Virus record (IMG/VR): IMGVR_UViG_3300045119_000111
Coordinates: 1 to 23,320 of that record
DNA length: 23,320 nt
Source of the DNA: a virus
Reading direction: 5' to 3' (one strand)
The position numbers and the translations under genes are program-made. The first letter of the stretch is position 1. Every line of letters begins with the position of its first letter. Shown piece after piece: positions 1-8,827 of this stretch. A model generated the notes under the pieces. It worked only from the letters and a program-made list of their open reading frames with translations, was not told the DNA's origin and did not search any database.

Positions 1-861
1 ACGCTGCGCCGCCTCGGCGATCTTCACCACGTCGTGGTGCCCCTGGATGATGGCGGCCCGGATGTGGCCGCTGTCCCAGTTGCCCGGCTGAATGTACTTG
101 TCGGCCTGCATGAGCACCTTGCCCGCAAGCTCCTTGTCGACCGTCGAGGGGTCGCCGCCTTCGCCGAGTAGCTCGACCAGCGTGCTGTCGGTGACGTGAC
201 CGGCACGCACCTGCTGCTCTTGCTGCACTGCATTTTGCAGCGGGACCTGCGACTGCTGGATGAGGCGCTGCGCTTCGGCGACCGCTTGCTGCTTCACCTG
301 CTCGGCGTACTGCTTGAACTGCACGCCGTCGATGAGATCTTCCTCGGTGAGGTTGTCCCATGCGTTCGGCGCCGGAGCAGCGGGAGCTGCAACACCCGGC
401 GACTGGAGCACCTGCTGTTCGGTGAGGCGGCCCTCCATGAAGGCACGCACTTGCGCCGGGTCCTTGCCGAGGGCGGTGAGGCCCTGCGCAACGATGAGGC
501 GCACTCCGGCTTCGGTGGTGAGGCCCTTGCGGATCGCATTGGCCTCATCGACTGCTTCCTTGCCGCTGACGTGGCGACCATCGGCAGCGACGTATGCGTA
601 CTGCTCGAACGGATCGCCGCCCGGCGGCGCCTGCGGTGCCCCAGGCGGCGTTGCGGGCGTCGCCGGAGCGACGGGCGTTGCGGGCGGCACGGGCGTGCCA
701 GCCCACGTTGCTTGCTGCCGCTCGGCCAGCGTCGCCGGAGCGACGATCGGCTCCTTCTCGACCGGCGGTGCGCCAGCGGCGAGAGCGTCGGCGTCGAAGT
801 TGACTGCGGCGAGAGCAGCGCCAGCCTCTTCGACTGACTGGGGCTCGTCTTCAGTGCCCAT
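1..861 (-). CDS. Scaffold-like protein next to portal (3' end cut by window edge)
   Basis: The minus frame is open from an ATG at 861 to the window edge, giving 287 codons with no stop. An in-frame TAG lies 18 nt upstream of the ATG and a GAGG sits about 8 nt before it, which fixes the start. The protein begins MGTEDEPQSVEE and has an acidic N-terminus. A Pro/Ala/Thr-rich linker (about residues 50-80) follows, then a Gln/Glu/Ala-rich part (about 180-225) that looks helical. It lies directly downstream of the portal gene, where tailed phages usually encode the capsid scaffold or protease before the major capsid protein. The scaffold role is inferred from position and composition only; no catalytic motif is visible. 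The capsid gene should lie just beyond the left edge. Confidence 0.72.
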   Translation of the reverse strand, partial: MGTEDEPQSVEEAGAALAAVNFDADALAAGAPPVEKEPIVAPATLAERQQATWAGTPVPPATPVAPATPATPPGAPQAPPGGDPFEQYAYVAADGRHVSGKEAVDEANAIRKGLTTEAGVRLIVAQGLTALGKDPAQVRAFMEGRLTEQQVLQSPGVAAPAAPAPNAWDNLTEEDLIDGVQFKQYAEQVKQQAVAEAQRLIQQSQVPLQNAVQQEQQVRAGHVTDSTLVELLGEGGDPSTVDKELAGKVLMQADKYIQPGNWDSGHIRAAIIQGHHDVVKIAEAAQR

Positions 862-910
862 GATGAACCTCGGGTTCTAGGGGATGTTCGTCGTACGGAT
901 GCAGCGTAGC

Positions 911-3010
911 TTAGTTGCCCATCGAGGCGGCTTGCTGATCCGGCGACACGCCGGGGACAGCGCCGGGTTGACCGGCTGCGCCTTGCCCGAAGCCGCCGAG
1001 CTGTTGCGTGCTCGGCGTCTGCGGCGGTGTGCCCTGCTGCGGTTGCTGCGTGCCGGGGCCGGGCTGACCACCTTGGCCACCCGGTCCAGCCTGCGCACGC
1101 TGGCCTTGCGCCAGCGCCTCGGGCGACTGCGTCTGCTCCGGCGTCGGCACCGCAATGCCCATCTGGTGCAGCACGAGGCTTTCGTGGATCGCAGCGTGTG
1201 CGTCGATGAGCGCCTTGATCTCCGGTGCCAGCAGCTCGTACTCCCGGCTCGACCGGAACTGGTTGAGCACGTTGAGCGATATCTGGTGGTTGTCGAAGGG
1301 CTCGACCTGACATGGGACTCCGGCGATCATCTGTCCGATCTCACGCCACTGCTTCCGGGTCTGTGCGTCCTGCGTACGGATCGTGAAGTCGAAGCCCGGC
1401 AGCTCAAGCATGCGCACGACGTCTTGGATGCCAATGTCGTGCGGGTACATCTTGGCGAGCTGCATGACCATCTCGATCTGCGCCGCCTTCGACTTCGGCA
1501 GGCCCGACTCTGCATCGACGTGCACGTCGAGCTGCTCGTCAATGTCAGAGCCGAGGTAACGCTCGACTTCGAGCACGTTTTCGTCGGACCACGTCCGCAC
1601 GGTGCGCTCTTCGTCCCAAAACTGGCGGGCCAGCATCAGGATCTGCCAGCCGACGCCGGAAATAAACTTCGACAGCGAGGCTACCGACACCGAGAGGCGA
1701 GTGTCGTCGGCTTCCTGCAGCGCCATGATCGAAGCGGCGGGCGCCGTCGAGGCGGCCTTACCGGAGCTGGCGTCGTTGATGCCCGCTCGGTCCATCATGT
1801 CCTGCTCGTCACGCTCCATGCCCTCGTTGAAGCCTTGCGCCCAACCGGCGTTCGGCATCATCAGCTCGGGCTTCTCGCCGACCTGACGGTAGAGCATGAC
1901 CTCAACACGGTTGGTGACACGGCTCGGGTCGATGGAGCCGACTGGACCGATCCACTTCGGCACGAGCTGGCGCCGGATGGTGGCCGCACGAGACAGCGTG
2001 TCGTTGTAGTCGATCTGCAGCGGGATCAGGTCGCTCACCCAGGTGCGGCCGTCACGGCCGACGATGCCGGGAAGCATGTCGCACTGCTCGAACGGGAGCA
2101 CGCCGTGGTCGTACGGGTACTTGCCCTTGTACTCCAGCACCTTCTGCCCAGACCACGTCAGCACGAATCCCTTGGGCGCAGCCTTCGATGGCAGCATCCA
2201 GAGCTGGTGCACTTCGACCCACTCGCCGACGGCTTGCTCGGTATGCGACTCGTTGCCGAGCGCCATCACCTCTTGCGCAATGGTGCGTGTTGCGGTGCCG
2301 CCGGGAAGCTCTACGCCCCAGCGCTCCCACACGTCTTCACGAAGCATCGTCGTGGTGCGCCCGGCCCAGCGTGCCTTGCGCATGTCCTGCGCAGACGGTG
2401 CGACCCACAGCTCGTAGGCGGGCACCTGCTCCAGCACGATGTTCCCCTCGAACAGCGTGTCGTCGTCGGCGTCCTTGTCGGGGTTCGGGTTCTTGCCGAC
2501 GGCGTCGCCGAGCGTCGGGTCCCAGTAGAGGTGGGCGTACGACATGCCATACGTACCGACCTTGAAGAGGAACTGCTTGATCCACGCTTCCCACTGCAGC
2601 CGGTTCAGCTCCGACGCCATGAGGCGGGTGCCGACCTTCGAGGCGCCCAGGTCGTCGTCGTTGTCGGAGACGGGGCGGCACTGCGGCTCGGGCAGGTTCT
2701 TGGTCATCTTCGCCACCCAGCGCTCCAGCGCCGGGGCGATCTTGTTGGCGGTCAGGCGCACGACGGCGTTGGGGTCGTCGGTGAGCGTGGTCTTCGGCAT
2801 GGCGAAGGCCCGCTTCTGCACGTCCCACGACACCCACTGGTACGAGAGAACAAAGGCGAGGTTGAGGCGGAACTGGTAGTCGGAGACGGCGGCCCGGCCG
2901 ACCCGCTTCTTGTGGTTGGCCCACGCAATCATCTCGTCGTCGTTGCCAATCGGCGCCTTGAGCGGCTGCGCCGACGAGGTGCCGCCAGCCATCATGTCGT
3001 TGGACGCCAT
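911..3010 (-). CDS. Portal protein (P22-like)
   Basis: This 699-residue protein would form the dodecameric ring at the capsid vertex through which DNA enters and leaves. The N-terminal third has the features of P22-type portals. There is a helical start with the segment VLSYQWVSWD (about residues 54-63), then RLTANKIAPALERWVAKMT followed by a Pro-rich turn (NLPEPQCRPV), and an aromatic stretch around YGMSYAHLYWDP. The last 80 or so residues are a low-complexity Gln/Pro/Gly tail, as often seen in long portals. The gene lies two genes downstream of the large terminase and is followed by a scaffold-like gene, the classic packaging order. The TAG of the preceding gene lies 1 nt before its ATG, so translation is probably coupled. 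I am confident of portal and less so of the exact family. Confidence 0.88.
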   Translation of the reverse strand: MASNDMMAGGTSSAQPLKAPIGNDDEMIAWANHKKRVGRAAVSDYQFRLNLAFVLSYQWVSWDVQKRAFAMPKTTLTDDPNAVVRLTANKIAPALERWVAKMTKNLPEPQCRPVSDNDDDLGASKVGTRLMASELNRLQWEAWIKQFLFKVGTYGMSYAHLYWDPTLGDAVGKNPNPDKDADDDTLFEGNIVLEQVPAYELWVAPSAQDMRKARWAGRTTTMLREDVWERWGVELPGGTATRTIAQEVMALGNESHTEQAVGEWVEVHQLWMLPSKAAPKGFVLTWSGQKVLEYKGKYPYDHGVLPFEQCDMLPGIVGRDGRTWVSDLIPLQIDYNDTLSRAATIRRQLVPKWIGPVGSIDPSRVTNRVEVMLYRQVGEKPELMMPNAGWAQGFNEGMERDEQDMMDRAGINDASSGKAASTAPAASIMALQEADDTRLSVSVASLSKFISGVGWQILMLARQFWDEERTVRTWSDENVLEVERYLGSDIDEQLDVHVDAESGLPKSKAAQIEMVMQLAKMYPHDIGIQDVVRMLELPGFDFTIRTQDAQTRKQWREIGQMIAGVPCQVEPFDNHQISLNVLNQFRSSREYELLAPEIKALIDAHAAIHESLVLHQMGIAVPTPEQTQSPEALAQGQRAQAGPGGQGGQPGPGTQQPQQGTPPQTPSTQQLGGFGQGAAGQPGAVPGVSPDQQAASMGN

Positions 3011-3011
3011 G

Positions 3012-3323
3012 CTAGGACTCTAGCTCAACGTCCCTCGGGTCGACCTCAGTGGAGATCAGGCCTGTGGCGTCGTGCACGAAGAAGCGACGCTCCGGCTCGG
3101 GCGGCATCAGCTCCATTGCAGCGGTGGGGTGCATGCCCCGGAGCTGGTCGAGCGACGTCGCACGGGTGGCATCCTCCAGCTCTCGGATGCGGTCGACGTA
3201 GAAGCGCTCCTGCTCGACCAGGCGTGTCTGAGCTGACTGCACCAGCGCCTGCGTCCACACGATCTGCGTCTTCTGCAGCTCAATCGTTTGCTGCAGTGCG
3301 GCTATCTGCTCCCGGCGCCTCAT
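3012..3323 (-). CDS. Small coiled-coil protein between terminase and portal
   Basis: This is a 103-residue protein of unknown function. Residues 1-50 (MRRREQIAALQQTIELQ onward) form a long Gln/Glu-rich amphipathic helix that reads as a coiled coil. The C-terminal half is Pro-rich and acidic, with the segment RRFFVHDATGL. Its ATG overlaps the last 4 nt of the upstream gene (ATGA) and its stop lies 1 nt before the portal ATG, so it is co-translated with the packaging genes. It could be an assembly factor or head-tail adaptor, but nothing in the sequence decides this. Confidence 0.75.
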   Translation of the reverse strand: MRRREQIAALQQTIELQKTQIVWTQALVQSAQTRLVEQERFYVDRIRELEDATRATSLDQLRGMHPTAAMELMPPEPERRFFVHDATGLISTEVDPRDVELES

Positions 3324-3652
3324 CGCTGCGCCCGCTGCTTGCGTGCCTGCAGGCGTGCGGCGACTTCCAGCTCTTCGTCCAGCTCGATGACCCTCGCCTT
3401 GAGCTGCTCAACCTCGTGCTCCAGCTCGGCGTTGCGCACCTCCAGCTCGACGCCGTCGACCACGTTGAAGCCAGCCACTTCAGCCAGCTCTCGGATCGAG
3501 GCCGTCGAGAGCACAAGGGTGCCCTCGTTCCAGATGTTGACGCCCGTGTCGACACAGTCGCCACCGGAGCCGGAGAGGTAGCAAGCGCCTTGCGCTGCGT
3601 CGGCCGGGGGCTGAGGGAGCCGCTTGTAGAGGGCGTGGTTTCGGGTTGCCAT
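3320..3652 (-). CDS. Hypothetical protein with C-terminal coiled coil
   Basis: This 110-residue protein starts MATRNHALYKRLPQPP. GGAG lies 5 nt before the ATG. The N-terminal half holds two cysteines and a short segment resembling a beta-strand domain (VNIWNEGTLVLSTASIREL). Residues 60-110 form a strong heptad-like helix rich in Glu, Leu and Arg. The stop overlaps the start of the next gene (ATGA). Two consecutive small coiled-coil genes between terminase and portal suggest partners that act together in head assembly. That is inference from position. Confidence 0.75.
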   Translation of the reverse strand: MATRNHALYKRLPQPPADAAQGACYLSGSGGDCVDTGVNIWNEGTLVLSTASIRELAEVAGFNVVDGVELEVRNAELEHEVEQLKARVIELDEELEVAARLQARKQRAQR

Positions 3653-3660
3653 TTGGACTC

Positions 3661-5262
3661 CTACAGCTCGTCGGGAAGGCCGGTGATCGGGTTGTCCAGG
3701 GAGCGGCCCCGCTTGATCCTATCCCAGTCGGGTTCGGCATGGGCTGATAGCGGCTCGACGCCGTACTCGGGCGCCACGATGAACTGCTTAGGCCGGATGG
3801 TGGGGTCGGGCAGCTCTTCGCTGAAGGCGAAGCTGTACATGACGGCGTCGGCACGGTCGGGGGAGCTGAGCCCTCGCTTGCGCATCTCGGCCTTCGTCTC
3901 GACTCGGATCTGCCCCGTGTTGGTGTACGAGTAGCGGATCTGCGAGAGCTGTTCATCGAGCTTGTGGTCCCGCACCTGCATGGTGACGCCCTCACGCTCA
4001 AAGCGGCGGCGCAGTGCGTACCACCATGCACTGCGGTCGTTGGTGTACTGGTTGCCGTTGTGCGTGCCGCCCCGGAAGCCGATGATCTGCGACTCGGGGT
4101 GCATGAAGCGGTGCTTGATGGCCCACTCCTGCAGGCGCACAAACTCGCCGATCGCTCCGGCGCCAACGCCGTCGGCGTCGTAGATGATGAAGAAGGGGCC
4201 GTAGTCCTGCACCTTGCGGCGCACGGGCGAGAGCATCGGGGAGTTGGGGTCGCCGTTGATGAAGTAGTCGGTGCGCCCGGCGGGGTACCCGCTCACGTCC
4301 ACGACGTTGTCGCCACGGCGCACGGCCAGCACCGATTCTGCATCACCGTAGGGCGCAAGGTCGACGCCGAGTGCGATGGTGCCAAAGCTGTATGGCTGGC
4401 GCTGCTTCGCTGCCTCGACCCACACCTTGGGGATGAGCGTGTCCTCGCCCATATCCCAAAACTCTGCGCACACACGAGTGGTCCAGAGGTATGAGCCCGG
4501 CCCGTCGCCTTGGTCGATCAGGTCTTCGAGGTACTCCCTCGTGCAGAGGTTGCTGCCCTCGGGGATGTGCTCGCCCGTGAAGTGCGGCGTGTCTTGCGCC
4601 CGGATCTTGATGGTGGTCACCTTCGGCGCACGAGTCATCTGCGCTGCGTAGGTGTCGTCGGTGGTGGGGTTGAAGATCAGCAGCAGGCGTGTGTCGGCCG
4701 TGGCCATCAGCGACGTGATGCCCTTCGCCACGTCCTCGCTCACCGATGTCGCCTCGTCGCCGATGATGAGCTTGTGTGCTGCGTGGTAGCCCTGGAAGCC
4801 CTCTTCCTTCGTGGCGACTTGGCCTCGGATGAAGTGCTGGCCCGGCACGCCGTCAAGGAACGTGTCGGCGGGCGGGAGGTAGCCGGGGATGATGATGCCA
4901 CGGTTGGCGATCATTGCGAGCGCCATGCGGATCTCACCCCACAGGTTGTCCTTCAGGTGCGTCTCTTTGGACGAGGTGGTGAGGATCTTCGACCCTCGGC
5001 AACCACCTTTAGTGCCCGTTGGATCGCACTGCATACAAGGTGCGCCCGGAGTGTAAGCGTCGTAAAACGCCAGAGCCGCACGGGCGGCCAGGAATGTCTT
5101 GCCCGAGGCGTTGCACGAAGGTACAGCGACCTTCGCACGTACGACCGACAGCGCCGTGAGGACTTCATGTTGCTTCTCCCACAGCTCGTTGCCCGTTGCA
5201 GCTTCCACCCATAGACCTAGGTTACGCTGCCCCATCACTCGGAGCCCGTCACGGGCGTCCAT
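3661..5262 (-). CDS. terL: Terminase large subunit
   Basis: The ATPase-nuclease that cuts and pumps DNA into the capsid. The ATPase half shows a Walker A-like PSCNASGKT (about residues 48-56), Walker B LIIGDE (165-170) and a coupling motif LLLIFNPT (193-200). The RNase H-like nuclease half shows three acidic clusters: VDLAPYGDAES (D301), YDADGVG (D362/D364) and SSPDRADAV (D469/D472). The start is placed at the ATG at 5262, two nt after the endolysin stop, giving 533 residues. The open frame runs further upstream, but that part is an Arg-rich shadow of the endolysin gene. A second ATG nine codons later is a possible alternative. Unusual is a Cys-containing insert (C76, C79, C88) just after the Walker A strand. 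Confidence 0.93.
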   Translation of the reverse strand: MDARDGLRVMGQRNLGLWVEAATGNELWEKQHEVLTALSVVRAKVAVPSCNASGKTFLAARAALAFYDAYTPGAPCMQCDPTGTKGGCRGSKILTTSSKETHLKDNLWGEIRMALAMIANRGIIIPGYLPPADTFLDGVPGQHFIRGQVATKEEGFQGYHAAHKLIIGDEATSVSEDVAKGITSLMATADTRLLLIFNPTTDDTYAAQMTRAPKVTTIKIRAQDTPHFTGEHIPEGSNLCTREYLEDLIDQGDGPGSYLWTTRVCAEFWDMGEDTLIPKVWVEAAKQRQPYSFGTIALGVDLAPYGDAESVLAVRRGDNVVDVSGYPAGRTDYFINGDPNSPMLSPVRRKVQDYGPFFIIYDADGVGAGAIGEFVRLQEWAIKHRFMHPESQIIGFRGGTHNGNQYTNDRSAWWYALRRRFEREGVTMQVRDHKLDEQLSQIRYSYTNTGQIRVETKAEMRKRGLSSPDRADAVMYSFAFSEELPDPTIRPKQFIVAPEYGVEPLSAHAEPDWDRIKRGRSLDNPITGLPDEL

Positions 5263-5264
5263 GA

Positions 5265-6020
5265 CTACTTCAGGATCGCAGCGGCGGCGTCGGCGCCAAA
5301 CTTGGTGCCGTCGTGGTTCGGCAGCCCGGCCTTCACCTTGAAGGCAGCGACTGCGGTCGCCGTGTGCGTGCCGTAGGCGTCTCCTGCAACGCCGGAGTAG
5401 CCGTGCTGGATGAGCAGCAGGTTGAGCAGTTGCACGTCGGGTCCACGCATGCCGAGAGCGAGCGGCGTCTTGCTCGTTCGGTCTTCCCACTCGTGGAGCT
5501 TCTTCAGCGCCTCCCAGTCGATCTGCGGGAACACCTGATCGTGGAGCTGCTTGATGAAGTCGTCAATCGGAAATCTCGAGCCAGGATCGGTGTGACCCTC
5601 GCTCGCCGGGCTGTGATCGTCGGCGTGCTCGGCGATGCCACGCTCGGTCGGAGGCTGTCCTGGTGCGCCGGGGTCGACCCTGCGCACTGGGATGTTGTAC
5701 TGGCGCACCCACGCTGCGGCGACCCACACGGCACGCTCGATCATTGCCTTCGAGTACGGCGTGGTCCAGTCGGTGCTGGCTGCGTATCCGATGAAGCAGA
5801 TGCTCAGAGCGTGCGAGTTGTCGCCGCCCTCGGCCCACACGACCTCGCCGTCCTGCACGACACGCACGGTGTCGGCGTCATCCACGATGACGTGGTAGCC
5901 ACCGTCGATGCGGCTGAGGTAGCCAGCGAGGTTCTGCGCTGCGTTCGGTCCTTGCGGGCCTTCGTTGGTGTGCAGGTAGATGCGGTCAATCGACGCACCG
6001 TTGCGGCCTTCGATGTGCAT
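5265..6020 (-). CDS. Endolysin: N-acetylmuramoyl-L-alanine amidase plus peptidoglycan-binding domain
   Basis: This 251-residue lysis enzyme should cut the amide bond between MurNAc and the peptide stem. Residues 1-160 are an Amidase_2/PGRP-like zinc domain. Candidate ligands are H17 in IYLHTNEGP, H43 in GGYHVIVDD, and H143/D145 in GHTDPGSRFP. Residues about 188-250 match a PG_binding_1 repeat (MRGPDVQLLNLLL to the C-terminus). GGAGG lies 6 nt before the ATG. There is no signal peptide, so export would need a holin or another route. It lies immediately upstream of the large terminase within the late operon. No holin-like multi-pass protein adjoins it. Confidence 0.92.
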   Translation of the reverse strand: MHIEGRNGASIDRIYLHTNEGPQGPNAAQNLAGYLSRIDGGYHVIVDDADTVRVVQDGEVVWAEGGDNSHALSICFIGYAASTDWTTPYSKAMIERAVWVAAAWVRQYNIPVRRVDPGAPGQPPTERGIAEHADDHSPASEGHTDPGSRFPIDDFIKQLHDQVFPQIDWEALKKLHEWEDRTSKTPLALGMRGPDVQLLNLLLIQHGYSGVAGDAYGTHTATAVAAFKVKAGLPNHDGTKFGADAAAAILK

Positions 6021-6035
6021 GGGATGCCTCCAGGG

Positions 6036-6392
6036 TTAGCCGAGGGTGTAGAGATCGCCGGTCACGGTGACCGTGAGCTTGGCGGCGGTGTCCGCTGCGA
6101 AGCACAGCTCTTCGCCCGCTTCGACGGGCCAGTTGATCCAGCGCTCGTACTCGCCGTTGGTGGTGCCACCACCGGCCGGGATCTGGAGCTGGTCGATGAG
6201 CCGGTTCGCTGCGGTCGCCACGTTGCCCGAGGCGACAGTCACGCACAGGTAGTGCGCAGCGGTGTCGGTGTTGGCAACCTTGATGTAGCGGGCCACGACC
6301 TTGGTCCCCGAAGCGGGGTTGCACACCGACGCCGAGTTGGCGGCGATGAGCGGCTGGAAGGGACCGACGAGACGCTTGGGTACACGAGCCAT
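6036..6392 (-). CDS. Small beta-rich virion-associated protein
   Basis: This 118-residue protein has no recognised family. After MARVPKRLVGPFQPL it is mostly alternating hydrophobic residues typical of beta sheet (KVVARYIKVAN, HYLCVTVAS, KLTVTVTGDLYTLG), with few charged residues. GGTAGGG precedes the ATG. It sits between the tail fibre and the endolysin, 15 nt from each, in the same leftward unit. Small beta-sandwich proteins in this position are often tail or head decoration components, which is the most likely role, but this is inference. Confidence 0.7.
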   Translation of the reverse strand: MARVPKRLVGPFQPLIAANSASVCNPASGTKVVARYIKVANTDTAAHYLCVTVASGNVATAANRLIDQLQIPAGGGTTNGEYERWINWPVEAGEELCFAADTAAKLTVTVTGDLYTLG

Positions 6393-6406
6393 GCTTGAAC
6401 CCTACC

Positions 6407-8812
6407 CTAAGTCTTGATGACGAAGTTGACTGCCACGCTGGGCGGGATGGGGGCCTGGGCGCTGTCGGTGCTGCCGGTGACGTTGCTGGCCGACCCGGAC
6501 CATCCAAGTGCCGACACGCTACCGCCCGCCGTGTAGACGGCACCGCCGACTGATGGCGCAACGCTGTAGCTCGGGGTGACGGCCTTCGGGCCTGCGGAAC
6601 CACCGACGTCGGTACCGGCCGACACCGAGTTGGCATCGGAGGCCTGCGTGCCGGTGGCGTGTGTCGTAGCTGTCCATGCGCCTGTGGCAACACCACGTTC
6701 ACGCACGACGTTCGTGGTGGTGATGACGTGGATCTTGGCGAAACCGGAACCGGCGCCGTTACCCGAGAAGTCGTCAACGCCGAGGGACATACCGCCGACG
6801 CCGAGGGCGTTGAACGTACCGGCGCTGAACGTCGGTGCGGTGACGCTACCGCCCGGCGTGTACGCACCACCAGTGACTGTTCCTGTGGCCGTCGTGGACA
6901 GCGTACCGTCGGTGGCGTGACCACCGTGTTGGTGGGTTGCTGCTGCGGTCACCGTGCCAAGGTCGCCGCTTGCGCCGTACGGGAAGTGGTGTCGCATGTC
7001 GGGCACGTTGAAGTGCGTACCGTCGGCAGAGCCCCACGTCGTGCCGATACGTGCGAACAGCGCAGCGTATTGCGTGCGCAGGTACGACGTGCCGTCGCAC
7101 AGCAGCCAGCCGTCATCGACCGTCGTGTGCGCAACCATCTTCATGTCGCCGGGCGCAAAGCCTGCAGCGGGCGGGCCGGGTGGACCGGGCATACCGTCGG
7201 CGCCATCTTCGCCGGGTGGTCCCGGCGGTCCCTGCGGACCTGGAATGGTGCTGGCTGCGCCGGTAGCTCCCGGCAGGCCATCGAGCCCGTCGGCGCCGTC
7301 GGCACCGTCCATGCCCGGCGGTCCTTGCGGGCCGGGGATCGTGCTCGCTGCGCCGGTTGCGCCGGTTGCGCCGGTCGCTCCGGTGTCGCCCTTCATGCCG
7401 GGCGGGCCGGGTGCACCGTCCTCGCCGTCTTGGCCCGGCGCTCCTGTGAGGCCGTCACGCCCGATGATGCCGTTCGTTCCGTTCGTGCCGGGCACGCCTT
7501 GCGGGCCGGGCGGGCCGTCGTCGCCGTCGACACCGGGCGGGCCTTGCGGGCCGGTGAACGCACCGCTGTAGATGTAGCTCGTGAGCAGCGTGTCGCTGTC
7601 CTCAGTGATGATGCGGTTGTTCGTGCCAAGGTCGCAGAAGGCGCCCTCGCTCGCCTCGTGCTTACCACTTACGAGGAACAGGTTGTGCGCAGATGTGGCG
7701 TCAAGGTTGAGTGCGCACGCCGAGGCGCTGAGGATGCGTGTGCGGATCTGCGAGTTGGTGAGCCCGATGCACTCGATGCGTGCGATGGAGTGGATGCTGC
7801 CCTCAATGCCGTTGCCTCGCAGTACGACGTGGTCGCCGAAGTTGGCACCGGCCTGTTGGAAGTCGAGCTGTGCCGGGCCGGTGATGTCGACGCCCGCACC
7901 GCCGCCGTTGTCGAAGCTGCCCTTGATGATCTTGGTAGCGGTACCAGCCCATGTCAGTGCACCGAACGGTCCCTCGACACGTCCGTAGACTCCTGCGGCG
8001 AGCGAAAGTCCTCCGACGTTGCTGCCAAGGTTCACGATGTCGACCCGTGTCGTCGGGTTCACGCTGCCATTCGAGGCGATGATGTTGCAGTTGAGATCAC
8101 CGAACATGGTGATGCCATTGCTCGCTGTGACCGTGCCGGTCATTACACCGCCGAGCCAGATGACCCCGACGAGCGACGTCGTCTGCGTGTAGCCAGCGCC
8201 GATGCAGTTGTAGAAGTTGTAGTTGACGCCGACACCTTGGCTCGACTGCAGGATCAGGTTGGCCTGGAACTGCGAGTCGTACATCGAGCAGGTGCGCCCG
8301 CTCGGTGCGAGCACATGCGAGTTGCAGAAGCACTCACGCATAATGAGAGTGCCCTGGTCGACAACGTCGCCGTCGATAGACGGGCTGAAGTACACGCCCT
8401 CTGCGTACACCGGCTGAGCGAGCGTGCACGAGATGCCGCCCTTGGTGTCCCACCCGAGCGACGTGCTCGGGTCCATGCCGCTGCCGAGCAGCACGAGCGG
8501 GCCGTGCCCGGCGATGCTCGGCGCTGACGGCTCGATGATCTGTGCGTTGATGCGCTGGCGCACACCGACCACCATCGTCTTCGTGGTCGGCCAGCTCTCG
8601 TTGGCGACCAGCTCGGTGAGGTTGATGTACTCGTGCAGGCCGGGGTTCGACGCCGGGAGATCCGGGTCGATGACGCAGTCGTAGATCGTGACGCCGGGCG
8701 AGATGATGCTGGCCAGATAGGCGAAATCCTGCTCGATCTGGTAGCGCTGTTCGGTCGTCAGCCCCTGGATGTACGGGAAGGGGACCTGATAGAGCGGCTT
8801 GCCGGAGGCCAT
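6407..8812 (-). CDS. Collagen-like tail fibre with C-terminal tail-collar domain
   Basis: An 801-residue host-contact fibre. Residues 1-45 are a likely virion-attachment segment. Residues 60-420 are repetitive, Gly/Asn-rich and beta-strand-like, as in right-handed beta-helix fibres. Residues 421-549 are about 43 near-continuous Gly-X-Y triplets (GPQGPPG, GATGATGAT), a trimerising collagen-like rod. A phage tail-collar-like domain follows (about 555-612: WLLCDGTSY, then FNVPDMRHHFPYG). The end is a Gly/Ser/Thr/Ala-rich segment closing with PPSVAVNFVIKT, the usual ending of collar fibres. Transcribed with its neighbours in the late operon, 14 nt after the preceding stop. Tail fibre is well supported; the receptor cannot be inferred. 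Confidence 0.9.
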   Translation of the reverse strand: MASGKPLYQVPFPYIQGLTTEQRYQIEQDFAYLASIISPGVTIYDCVIDPDLPASNPGLHEYINLTELVANESWPTTKTMVVGVRQRINAQIIEPSAPSIAGHGPLVLLGSGMDPSTSLGWDTKGGISCTLAQPVYAEGVYFSPSIDGDVVDQGTLIMRECFCNSHVLAPSGRTCSMYDSQFQANLILQSSQGVGVNYNFYNCIGAGYTQTTSLVGVIWLGGVMTGTVTASNGITMFGDLNCNIIASNGSVNPTTRVDIVNLGSNVGGLSLAAGVYGRVEGPFGALTWAGTATKIIKGSFDNGGGAGVDITGPAQLDFQQAGANFGDHVVLRGNGIEGSIHSIARIECIGLTNSQIRTRILSASACALNLDATSAHNLFLVSGKHEASEGAFCDLGTNNRIITEDSDTLLTSYIYSGAFTGPQGPPGVDGDDGPPGPQGVPGTNGTNGIIGRDGLTGAPGQDGEDGAPGPPGMKGDTGATGATGATGAASTIPGPQGPPGMDGADGADGLDGLPGATGAASTIPGPQGPPGPPGEDGADGMPGPPGPPAAGFAPGDMKMVAHTTVDDGWLLCDGTSYLRTQYAALFARIGTTWGSADGTHFNVPDMRHHFPYGASGDLGTVTAAATHQHGGHATDGTLSTTATGTVTGGAYTPGGSVTAPTFSAGTFNALGVGGMSLGVDDFSGNGAGSGFAKIHVITTTNVVRERGVATGAWTATTHATGTQASDANSVSAGTDVGGSAGPKAVTPSYSVAPSVGGAVYTAGGSVSALGWSGSASNVTGSTDSAQAPIPPSVAVNFVIKT
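7166..7552 (-). repeat. Gly-X-Y coding repeats within the tail fibre
   Basis: This stretch encodes the collagen-like rod of the fibre. It is internally repetitive at DNA level: the block encoding GAASTIPGPQGPPG occurs twice, at about residues 487-500 and 518-531. GGC/GGT-rich triplets make it a likely site of slippage and length variation. Confidence 0.85.
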
Positions 8813-8827
8813 GATGGCCAGCCTACG

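Noticed and set aside
884-3934. Rightward open frame of 1016 codons opposite the portal and neighbours
   Set aside because: It is antisense to the portal and coiled-coil genes. It is Arg/Leu/His-rich, has no domain and spans several real genes, so it is a high-GC shadow.
5263-5490. Upstream extension of the terminase frame
   Set aside because: The extra 76 residues are Arg-rich and lie wholly inside the endolysin gene in another frame. The ATG at 5262 is the better start.
7166-7552. CRISPR-like or satellite repeat
   Set aside because: The periodicity is in-frame coding for Gly-X-Y triplets, with no constant repeat and spacer structure.
6659-8527. Rightward open frame of 622 codons opposite the tail fibre
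   Set aside because: Its composition mirrors the antisense of the Gly-X-Y repeats, and the leftward frame has clear fibre and collar domains.
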